In this document: one piece after another, positions 27,711 to 35,028 of the stretch
Layout of the letters: the number at the start of each line of letters is the position of its first letter
How positions within the stretch are numbered: the stretch's first letter is position 1
Assembly: GCA_003599575.1 (NCBI GenBank)
Contig: QZKV01000011.1
Location: 31,770 to 95,769 of the forward strand
DNA from: Desulfobacteraceae bacterium
Lineage (GTDB): Bacteria > Desulfobacterota > Desulfobacteria > Desulfobacterales > Desulfosarcinaceae
Direction: 5' to 3'
DNA: 64,000 nucleotides
Translations under genes and position numbers: made by a program
The notes under the pieces: generated by a model
What the model was told of the DNA's origin: nothing
The model's database searches: none
Seen by the model: the letters and a program-made list of their open reading frames with translations, nothing else

Positions 27711-28032
27711 AAAATTTCAGATTTCAAATTTCAGATTTGAAATATCGAATTTCCGGTTAAGTTTTTGCATCCCCCTGCAGAATCGTCCAACCGCAAAGGG
27801 CGTTAGAGTCGTACTCGTACGCGTACTCGTTCTCGTACTCGTACTCGCAAAACATGGCTTCGAGTACGAGAACGCGTACCGCTGGCCTGAGTACGAGTAC
27901 GACAGGCAATTTCCTAACCGGAAATTACTGTATCGAATTAATTAAAATTCCTGATTTGAAATTTGAAATCTGAAATCTGAAATATCGAATTAAATGTTAC
28001 ATTTGAAATATCAAATTTGAAATTTCAAATCC
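27711..28032. repeat. Nested inverted-repeat spacer element between ftsK and methyltransferase
   Basis: The outer zones (27713-27750 and about 27954-28030) are AT-rich and made of degenerate TTTGAAAT/ATTTCAAA units. Inside, AATTTCCGGTTAAG (about 27748-27761) is mirrored by TAACCGGAAATT (about 27915-27927). The core has tandem GTACTCG-type units (27808-27847) facing complementary CGAGTAC units (27861-27903). The whole could fold into a long imperfect cruciform or RNA hairpin. It occupies the entire spacer and holds no gene. Confidence 0.75.
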
Positions 28033-28033
28033 T

Positions 28034-30205
28034 TCAGGGCATATCGTCGAGGCCGCGCACCAGCACCTCCCTGGGCTTGACCCCATCCGAGGGCCCCACC
28101 ACGCCTTCCTGTTCCATCATTTCCACAATGCGGGCGGCCCTGTTGTAGCCGATGCGCAAATGACGCTGGATCATTGAAATCGACGCCTGGCCCGTTCGGG
28201 CGACCAGGGCTACGGCATCGTCGTAGCGTTCATCATACTCTTTTTCCCCCTCTTCAACCATCTCTTCCTTGGGCGCTTCGACCACGGCATGGTCGTAATC
28301 CGGCGCCTTCTGCTGTCTGAGAAATTCGATGATCCGGCCCAATTCCGCTTCGGAGATGTAAGCGCCATGAATACGCTGAAGCCGTCCGGTGCCGGGCGGC
28401 AGAAAGAGCATGTCCCCCATGCCCAAAAGGTTCTCGGCCCCATTGGCGTCGATAATGGTGCGCGAATCGGTTTTGGAAGAGACCTGAAAGGTCAGGCGGG
28501 TGGGGAAATTGGCCTTGATGATGCCGGTGAGCACGTCCACCGAGGGGCGTTGGGTCGCCAGAATCAGGTGAATGCCGGCCGCCCGGGCCATCTGGGCCAA
28601 ACGGGTAAGCGCCACCTCCACATCCCTTGAAGCCACCATCATCAGATCGGCCAGCTCGTCTATTATGATGACGATGTAGGGCAAGGGGGATTCGGGCTTC
28701 TCTTCGCCCTCAGGCGCTTCTGACTTTCGGCTATGCTGATCACGTTCCAGTTTTTGGTTGTACTGGCTGATATGACGGGCTTTTTTCTGGGACAGCAACT
28801 CATAGCGCCGCTCCATCTCCCTGACGGCCCAGAAAAGGGCATTGGTGGCCTTTTTGGCATCGGTCACCACCGGCGTAATCAGATGGGGAATGCCGTCATA
28901 GGCCGAAAGCTCGATGCGCTTGGGATCCACCATGATCAGCTTCACCTCATCGGGAGTCGCTTTGTAGAGAAAGCTGCAAATCATGGTGTTCAGGGCCACG
29001 CTTTTGCCCGCCCCGGTGGCGCCGGCAATCAACAAATGAGGCATCTTGTCCATGGCCGCAGCCACAGGGTTGCCGACGATGTCCTTGCCCAGGCACAGGG
29101 TCAATTTGGATTTGGATTTTTCGAATTCTGCGGAAGCGACGATCTCCTTGAACCGTACGGTCTCGCGGTCGGCGTTGGGCACTTCGATGCCGATCACCGC
29201 TTTGCCGGGGATGGGCGCCACAATCCGAACGCTGATGGCCCGCAGGGCCAGTGCCAGGTCGTCGGAAAGGTTGGCGATTTTATTGATTTTGACGCCCGGC
29301 GCCGGGGCGTATTCATACGTGGTGATGACCGGTCCGGGCGTAACGGCCACAACCTGGCCTTGAACGCCGAAATCTTCCAGCTTTTTTTCCACCAGTTTGG
29401 ACTGCATGCGCAGATTATCCTCGTTCACCGATACCGGCCGTCCTTCCGGATCATCGAGAAACTCGATGGACGGCAACTGGAAAGAGCTGTCGTCGCGCAT
29501 GAATTCAAACATCTTTTGCTGAGGCGGCGCCGGTTTCTTGACCGGCGCCTGAATGGACGGCGCATTGATTTCAACAGCCTGCTGCTCTGTGCGGGCCTTG
29601 GTTTTGATGGTATGCACCCTCTTTTTGGCCTTCGTGCGCCGCTCGCGCCACTTGATCAGAACGGTCTTCAGGCGATCGGTTAAAACGGCCCCAACAAAGC
29701 GAACGCGTCCATAGAAAGCCACCAGGGAAAAACCGGTGGCCAGCATAAAGCCGATCAACCAGGCGATACCGACAATGATGATGCCTCCGGTGAGATTGGC
29801 ATACTCGACCAGAGCCTCCTTCAAAGGCACCCCGATGAGCCCGCCCGCGGAAAACCGGCTCCCGAACAACTCGTAGTGATTCTGTTTGAAAGCCAGAAGG
29901 CATCCGGTGGTCAGCAACAGGAGAATGCCGCCGCCGCCAATGTGGGCGACGGATTGACGTGATTTGGCGCTGAAAAAATGAACGCTGGCCAACAGCAGCA
30001 AAAAAGGGGTCCAAAATGCGCCCAAACCAAAAAGCCCCACCAGCACGCCTGCCACCTGGGCGCCCAGGCTCCCGAATAGGTTGTGCACGCCGGCAACCGA
30101 ACCGGCGCTGTGAATCGAAGGATCGTCTTGGTGATAGGAAATCAAGCTGATCAGAGTGAAGATCACCATGAAGAAAAGCAGAATACCGATGATTTCTTTG
30201 CGCAT
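28034..30205 (-). CDS. ftsK: DNA translocase FtsK/SpoIIIE
   Basis: A 723-residue inner-membrane protein that pumps chromosomal DNA at the division septum and helps resolve dimers. Four or so N-terminal transmembrane helices lie within about 1-180, followed by a basic linker. The motor has Walker A GATGAGKS, the Walker B-like IVIIIDELADLM and the ATQRPSVDVLTG segment. A C-terminal gamma winged-helix domain (QASISMIQRHLRIGYNRAARIVE) would read KOPS sequences. Its length is close to short FtsK/SpoIIIE forms. It lies 52 bp after rnj on the same strand, so the two genes are probably co-transcribed. Confidence 0.96.
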   Translation of the reverse strand: MRKEIIGILLFFMVIFTLISLISYHQDDPSIHSAGSVAGVHNLFGSLGAQVAGVLVGLFGLGAFWTPFLLLLASVHFFSAKSRQSVAHIGGGGILLLLTTGCLLAFKQNHYELFGSRFSAGGLIGVPLKEALVEYANLTGGIIIVGIAWLIGFMLATGFSLVAFYGRVRFVGAVLTDRLKTVLIKWRERRTKAKKRVHTIKTKARTEQQAVEINAPSIQAPVKKPAPPQQKMFEFMRDDSSFQLPSIEFLDDPEGRPVSVNEDNLRMQSKLVEKKLEDFGVQGQVVAVTPGPVITTYEYAPAPGVKINKIANLSDDLALALRAISVRIVAPIPGKAVIGIEVPNADRETVRFKEIVASAEFEKSKSKLTLCLGKDIVGNPVAAAMDKMPHLLIAGATGAGKSVALNTMICSFLYKATPDEVKLIMVDPKRIELSAYDGIPHLITPVVTDAKKATNALFWAVREMERRYELLSQKKARHISQYNQKLERDQHSRKSEAPEGEEKPESPLPYIVIIIDELADLMMVASRDVEVALTRLAQMARAAGIHLILATQRPSVDVLTGIIKANFPTRLTFQVSSKTDSRTIIDANGAENLLGMGDMLFLPPGTGRLQRIHGAYISEAELGRIIEFLRQQKAPDYDHAVVEAPKEEMVEEGEKEYDERYDDAVALVARTGQASISMIQRHLRIGYNRAARIVEMMEQEGVVGPSDGVKPREVLVRGLDDMP

Positions 30206-30256
30206 ACCGCCACCTGAACCCTGAACCGGTTTGTCGATGGTTCCGTATCCGTACTC

Positions 30257-31906
30257 TTATACCACCACTATGAACGGCAATATCACCGGCCGCCTTCCGA
30301 TGGTGAAGAAAAAATATTGCCGCAGGGCGGTCTGGATGCGCGAGCGGATGATGTCGGTCCGATTGGGCACCTCGGGCGGAACATCTTCCACGATTTCCAG
30401 GATCACACATTGGGCGTCATCAAGCAAATGGCCTGTCTCTGTTTCGAACACAAATCCCTTGGAGACCACATCGGGTCCATAGATGATGACGCCGGTATCC
30501 TCATCGAAGGCCATGTTGACGACCACCATCCCCTCCTCGGAAAGCATGCGGCGTTCCTTGAGCACGCTGCGTCCGACATCCCCCACGCCCTTGCCATCAA
30601 TCAACAGCCGACCGGTCGTCACCTGTTCCGTGATGCTTGCCCCCTGCGGGCTGAAGGTGATCACCTGGCCGTTTTGGGCTAATAGGATATGGTCCTTGGG
30701 AATCCCCTCCTTTGCGGCCAGCCGGGCATGCTGCACCAGATGCCGGTACTCGCCGTGAATCGGTATGAAGTATTTGGGCCTGGTCAAGCGCATCATCATT
30801 TTGAGTTCTTCCTGGAATGCATGGCCGGAGACATGAATCTTGGCTATTTTTTCGTAAATGACATCGGCGCCGCACCGAAACAGATCGTTGATGATGTTGG
30901 TGATGGCTTTCTCATTGCCCGGAATGAACTTGGAAGACAGAATCACCGTATCGTCCGATCTAATCTTGATTTGACGGTGGGTGCCGGCGGCCATGCGCGC
31001 CAGCGCGGACATCGGTTCGCCCTGACTGCCGGTCGTGATGATGATGATTTCGTCATCCGGATATTGGTTGATCTGGTCGATCTCAATTTCCATTTTTTCC
31101 GGCATGCGCAAATAATCCAGCTGTTTGGCGATATTGACGGACACCTCGATGCTGCGGCCGTTAAAAAGGATCTTGCGACCGATTTTGCCTGCCAATTCAA
31201 CGATCTGCTGAATACGGCCGATGTTTGAAGCAAACAGGGCGATGATGATCCGCCCAGGGCAGTCCTGGCAGATAATGGACAGCGATTCAGCGATTTCGCA
31301 ATCCGATACGGTGTAACCGCTGTTTTCCACGTTGGTGGAATCGGACATCAGCGCCAGCACCCCCTCTTCCCCGTATCGCGCGAAGGTGCTGACATCCGTT
31401 GCCATGCCCTCAATACAGGTGCGGCTGAACTTGAAGTCGCCGGTATGGACGATCGTGCCATAAGGGGTGCGGATGGCGATGCCGACCCCGTCCACAACGC
31501 TGTGGTTCACGCGAATGAACTCCAATGCGAAGGGGCCGATCTTAAGAGTTTCCCCGGGACCGATGGCGTGCAGGGCGGTAGCGCCGAGCAAATCGTATTC
31601 TTCCAGCTTGTGGCGCACCAGCCCCAGGGTAAACGGGGTGCCGAACACCGGCGCATGTAAATCCTTGAGCAGATACGGCAACGCCCCGATATGGTCTTCA
31701 TGCGCATGGGTCAAAACGATGCCGGCGATTTTCTTTACATTCTGTTTGGCGTAGGTCATGTCGGGAATCACATAATCCACCCCCAGCATGTAATCTTCCG
31801 GAAACATGAGGCCGACATCGATGATGAACATGGTGTCATGACATTCCACCGCCATCATGTTGAGCCCGATCTCACCCAATCCGCCCATAGGGATCAGTTT
31901 AAGCAC
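30257..31906 (-). CDS. rnj: Ribonuclease J
   Basis: A 549-residue metallo-beta-lactamase/beta-CASP nuclease with endonuclease and 5' exonuclease activity in mRNA and rRNA processing. Metal-binding motifs are HAHEDHIGA (HxHxDH), a downstream NHSVVDG and HTGDFKF. The beta-CASP region contains SQGEPMSALARMA, and HVSGHA is the RNA-binding motif. The GTG at 31906 was chosen since GGGGGTGAG precedes it. A second GTG two codons upstream is possible. The start lies inside the 3' end of plsC (8-bp overlap), so translation is coupled. The upstream open frame was discarded. Confidence 0.95.
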   Translation of the reverse strand: MLKLIPMGGLGEIGLNMMAVECHDTMFIIDVGLMFPEDYMLGVDYVIPDMTYAKQNVKKIAGIVLTHAHEDHIGALPYLLKDLHAPVFGTPFTLGLVRHKLEEYDLLGATALHAIGPGETLKIGPFALEFIRVNHSVVDGVGIAIRTPYGTIVHTGDFKFSRTCIEGMATDVSTFARYGEEGVLALMSDSTNVENSGYTVSDCEIAESLSIICQDCPGRIIIALFASNIGRIQQIVELAGKIGRKILFNGRSIEVSVNIAKQLDYLRMPEKMEIEIDQINQYPDDEIIIITTGSQGEPMSALARMAAGTHRQIKIRSDDTVILSSKFIPGNEKAITNIINDLFRCGADVIYEKIAKIHVSGHAFQEELKMMMRLTRPKYFIPIHGEYRHLVQHARLAAKEGIPKDHILLAQNGQVITFSPQGASITEQVTTGRLLIDGKGVGDVGRSVLKERRMLSEEGMVVVNMAFDEDTGVIIYGPDVVSKGFVFETETGHLLDDAQCVILEIVEDVPPEVPNRTDIIRSRIQTALRQYFFFTIGRRPVILPFIVVV

Positions 31907-32669
31907 GCTCACCCCCGTCCGATTCAGCGGACATGGCCTCCAGAATTGAGCTCCGAACATGCGCCAAAAGATCGTTTTTGGTGTTGCGGTTATATGCGGT
32001 TGCATCGATGGGCGGATGCACGACGATCGTAACCGAGTGGCGCCGGATGAGCTTGCGGTGCTTGGGCATTATATGAAAAGTACCCTGAACGGCCATGGGC
32101 ACGATGGGCACGCCGGCATCCACGGCCAGAATGAATCCGCCGCTTTTAAACGGCAGCAGGGTGCCGTCGGCGCTGCGGGTGCCTTCCGGAAAAAGCAGCA
32201 CCGACTTGCCGTTGCGGATGCTCTCGGCGGCATGGGCCAGACTTTTCATGGCCGATTTGCGGTCGGACCGGTCGATGCTGATATAGCCCGCACCGCGCAT
32301 GCCCTGGCCGAAAATGGGGATCCTGAACAGTTCGGCTTTGGCCAGCCACCTGAATTGAACGGGCAAGGCGCTGAAAAAAACCGGTATATCGAAGTTGCTC
32401 TGGTGATTGGACATGTATATGGCCGAGCGGCTCGGATCAATATGCTCCAAACCGATGATCCGGACTTTGATGCCGCTGATCAACAAAATGGATCGGCCCC
32501 ACATCCGGGCGACGTGATGGACGCTGTTGCCTGTTTTTGAAAAAAATGAAACCAGGACGGCGGTGCAGCCGAATACGAAAGTGGAGACAATGGTCCAAAC
32601 GTAGATAATGATGGTATGCAAAAAAGCCAGTATTCCGTTGCCGTTCGGTTGCGCCGCTGTTGCCTTCAT
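31899..32669 (-). CDS. plsC: 1-acyl-sn-glycerol-3-phosphate acyltransferase
   Basis: A 256-residue inner-membrane acyltransferase that makes phosphatidic acid, the precursor of glycerophospholipids. One N-terminal transmembrane region (ILAFLHTIIIYVWTIVSTFVFG) precedes the catalytic NHX4D motif (NHQSNFD) and the acyl-phosphate-binding FPEGTRS. The final VPMAV and basic patches are typical of the family. The ATG at 32669 has a weak ribosome-binding site. A TTG six codons upstream is less likely. It overlaps rnj and so forms the plsC-rnj-ftsK operon. Confidence 0.94.
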   Translation of the reverse strand: MKATAAQPNGNGILAFLHTIIIYVWTIVSTFVFGCTAVLVSFFSKTGNSVHHVARMWGRSILLISGIKVRIIGLEHIDPSRSAIYMSNHQSNFDIPVFFSALPVQFRWLAKAELFRIPIFGQGMRGAGYISIDRSDRKSAMKSLAHAAESIRNGKSVLLFPEGTRSADGTLLPFKSGGFILAVDAGVPIVPMAVQGTFHIMPKHRKLIRRHSVTIVVHPPIDATAYNRNTKNDLLAHVRSSILEAMSAESDGGERA

Positions 32670-32829
32670 GCAGAAGATCCGGTCCAAATCGTCTAAGGGG
32701 TTTTGTTTATTGGATGCAGTCCATCGAAAATCGATGGGTGCCGGCTAAACCCGACCGTTTTCTGATCGACCGGGACCGCCGGGAACGGGCCGTACATTAC
32801 CATAGGGCGCCTGCCCGCGGCCGCGGGGG

Positions 32830-33162
32830 CTAGATGCTGATCCCCAGATCCCCAAGAAGCGCATCTATCCAATCGATCAACCAGTTGCGCTGGCGTTCGG
32901 TGGCATATTGGATGCATTGACAGTGAATCTGCTGCCGGGAGCGGACCAACAGTTCACAATCCATTTTACCAGGAGACAATTCCAGGGCGAAATAAAAAGG
33001 CCGGCAGTCCTCATGGGTTTTTTGCACCCCATCCAATAAGGCCGCGTTGATGGGGATCCAGTACAGGCCCTCGAACCCTGAAACGGCATAACGCTCGTCC
33101 AGGTGCGCTTTCAGCTTGGCATGGTCCGCCGGGCGGAGCTCATCGATCACGTACTGTTTCAT
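32830..33162 (-). CDS. Hypothetical protein, 110 residues
   Basis: A 110-residue protein of unknown function. It has an ordered mix of helices and strands: an N-terminal ELRPADHAKLKAHL helix, a central strand pair around YWIPINAALL and CELLVRSRQQIHCQC, and a C-terminal helix RNWLIDWIDALLGDLG. It contains several Cys and no membrane segment. The frame is intact but the ribosome-binding site before the ATG at 33162 is poor. It is 160 bp upstream of plsC on the same strand. The regular secondary structure pattern suggests a real protein. Confidence 0.65.
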   Translation of the reverse strand: MKQYVIDELRPADHAKLKAHLDERYAVSGFEGLYWIPINAALLDGVQKTHEDCRPFYFALELSPGKMDCELLVRSRQQIHCQCIQYATERQRNWLIDWIDALLGDLGISI

Positions 33163-33500
33163 AGCTGTTCATTCTTACTGCCAAAGCCGGTATTTGAAAG
33201 ATGAAGGGCGTATGAATGCCCACTAACTAGCACAAACAGCTGTAATCCGCAACATATATGTGGATAGCCCATCTGCTACAACAACGGGTTGGGGTCCTGC
33301 GCTTGCACTGCATGCCGCCGGGCAGGTTTTCGCATGGACCGGTCTATCGCTGGTCAGCATGGGGACATCAGAGCGAAAAGCGCAGGTCTTGAAAAAAGTA
33401 AAGCGGTCGATGCGTGCATTGCACGAAGGCTCTGCGCAAGAAAAAGCGGCTGTTGTGGGTACACGGATGGTTCATTGGATATCGAAAGGAAGCCGGCGGC
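33163..33500. other. Intergenic region downstream of ferredoxin
   Basis: No gene seen on either strand that has both a start and a family-like sequence. The open frames at 33260-33891 cross the ferredoxin gene antisense and were not accepted. Confidence 0.5.
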
Positions 33501-33508
33501 TGAAAAGA

Positions 33509-33540
33509 TTGCCCCGGCCCAAGACAAACGGCCGGGGCAA
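33509..33540 (-). terminator. Intrinsic terminator of the ferredoxin gene
   Basis: Perfect 11-bp stem (TTGCCCCGGCC at 33509-33519, GGCCGGGGCAA at 33530-33540) with a 10-base loop. It is followed in the minus direction by TCTTTTC, 19 bp after the ferredoxin stop. It could also act on the opposite strand, where TTTTAT follows. Confidence 0.8.
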
Positions 33541-33558
33541 TTTTATCGGTTGGACCGA

Positions 33559-33747
33559 TTAAGTCTCTTCGATAGTGATGGCGCCTTCTTCACAAACTTC
33601 AACACAGCTTTCGCAGCCAAGGCACTCATCCGCATTGACAGGTTTGGATTTGCCGTCTACCAATTCGAATACTTCGACCGGACAAACGTCTACGCACTCT
33701 TCACAACCGACACATTTGTCTTCGTCCACGACGGGATTAAAAGCCAT
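33559..33747 (-). CDS. 2[4Fe-4S] ferredoxin
   Basis: A 62-residue cytosolic electron carrier. Two cluster motifs are visible: CVGCEECVDVCPVEVF (residues 12-27), and CLGCESCVEVCEEG, which also has the spacing CxxCxxCxxxC although the last Cys is followed by Glu instead of Pro. Acidic residues dominate, as in clostridial-type ferredoxins of strict anaerobes. A GGAGG ribosome-binding site precedes the ATG at 33747. A promoter-like pair (33823-33849) and a terminator (33509-33540) flank the gene, so it is probably a single-gene transcript. Partner oxidoreductases are not visible. Confidence 0.96.
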   Translation of the reverse strand: MAFNPVVDEDKCVGCEECVDVCPVEVFELVDGKSKPVNADECLGCESCVEVCEEGAITIEET

Positions 33748-33822
33748 TTTATACGCCTCCTTTCATATGGAATTGACGCTAAGTTGAAATTCAAACTTTT
33801 TTTTGCAAAACCGAAGGAACCG

Positions 33823-33849
33823 CTTATACCAATTGCCAAGGGCAGTCAA
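33823..33849 (-). promoter_or_regulatory. Probable sigma-70 promoter of the ferredoxin gene
   Basis: On the minus strand, TTGACT (33849-33844) and TATAAG (33828-33823) are separated by 15 bp, shorter than the usual 17, with a TGG before the -10 as in extended promoters. The start would be near 33816, giving a leader of about 70 bases. Confidence 0.5.
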
Positions 33850-33970
33850 GCCTTGTTCCCGCTTTTTTTAACATCGGCCGAACGGGAATAATTGCTTTGT
33901 AAATTCGAAGAGTTGATTCTACAAAGGGATGGCCCTCCAAACCGGTTCGCACCTTCATCCTGAACAGTCT

Positions 33971-34942
33971 TCAGGTTGCATGCACCTGCAGTAAACCAAG
34001 GACCGTGTTGCAGGGCGAAGACGCGGCTTCGGGTGGCTGCCTTTGAAACGACCCTTTCGTGAACCGGGCCAACAACTCAGGAAACCGGCAAGCGGCCAGG
34101 ACATGCAGCCCGAGCGTCACAAGCGGTTTTTCCCCTGCCTTCAGGGCCAGATGTTGCGTGGAAACGGTGCGCGGATCTTGGGCCTGCAACAAGGCCGCAA
34201 ACAAATCCGCGAACCCATTCGGCCCGGCATCCGGCCGGGCGGAGTCAAATTGTCCATGCAGCACGGGTATCGAATCAGGCAAACGCTCGAGCAGGGATTG
34301 CCAGACCGCTGGACTGGTGGTTATCAGGACGCTTTCAGAGGGCGATGCCAGCCGCGCCCACGATTCGATGCGCTGCTCGGTCATATAAAGGCCTGTATCC
34401 GACGCAGCCGTCTCTTGCGGGGCTAAGAGGGCGCCCAAAGACGATCTCGGCTCCGCGGGTTCACCCACGATTTTTCCGAATTTCTGCTCAAGGGAGGCGA
34501 CCGAACCCAGATCCTGTTCAAGGGCATCCCGCTGCTGGTCATAGCGGTGCGCCAAGGCCGAAAAGAGGGCGGCCTGGAACAGCGGGGATTGCGCCGCGGA
34601 GGTATTTTGCCCCGCTTGACGGATTTGGGTCCGAATGTGACGGGCACTCTCCTGGCCCCAGGGGTCTTGTTCCTGCTCGCTGCGGAAAAACCCGGTCAGA
34701 TCCCCGGACTTGCCTTTGTGAAGATCGGCCCAGGCGGTGAAAGATTTGAAAGCACCTTCCAGTGCGGTTTGATCCACACCCGCGGGATAACGCAAGCGCA
34801 GCAATCCCTTTTCGGCCGCCGCACGCATATGGGCCGGCACCAAAGCATTCAGGGGCTGGCCGACCGCGATCGGCCCGAACAGCCCGGTCAGCACGCCGAG
34901 CAGGGATTCGGGCAGATAACTAAACGGCATGTACTGAATCAT
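33971..34942 (-). CDS. Hypothetical protein, 323 residues
   Basis: A 323-residue protein with no recognised family. The ATG at 34942 follows CGGAGG, so translation is well supported. The sequence is Ala/Leu/Gln-rich and helical, with a hydrophobic N-terminus (LPESLLGVLTGLFGPIAVGQPL) that is not a clear transmembrane helix. A central Gln/Glu segment with coiled-coil character reads QQRDALEQDLGSVASLEQKF. A C-terminal half carries a QHLALKAGEKPLVTLG element. It starts 87 bp after the CysK-CysRS-like gene's stop. Because the two are on one strand a functional link is possible but not shown. Confidence 0.75.
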   Translation of the reverse strand: MIQYMPFSYLPESLLGVLTGLFGPIAVGQPLNALVPAHMRAAAEKGLLRLRYPAGVDQTALEGAFKSFTAWADLHKGKSGDLTGFFRSEQEQDPWGQESARHIRTQIRQAGQNTSAAQSPLFQAALFSALAHRYDQQRDALEQDLGSVASLEQKFGKIVGEPAEPRSSLGALLAPQETAASDTGLYMTEQRIESWARLASPSESVLITTSPAVWQSLLERLPDSIPVLHGQFDSARPDAGPNGFADLFAALLQAQDPRTVSTQHLALKAGEKPLVTLGLHVLAACRFPELLARFTKGSFQRQPPEAASSPCNTVLGLLQVHAT

Positions 34943-35028
34943 ATAAGGCCTCCGTTTCACCCGCGGAGGGACAAGATGAAACTCACCATTTTCTCATGGG
35001 CTGACCGCATAGGCAACGGGCCAGCTAT

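Noticed and set aside
33289..33891. 200-codon plus-strand frame antisense to ferredoxin
   Set aside because: It covers the ferredoxin gene on the opposite strand and has no ribosome-binding site; ferredoxin is clear.
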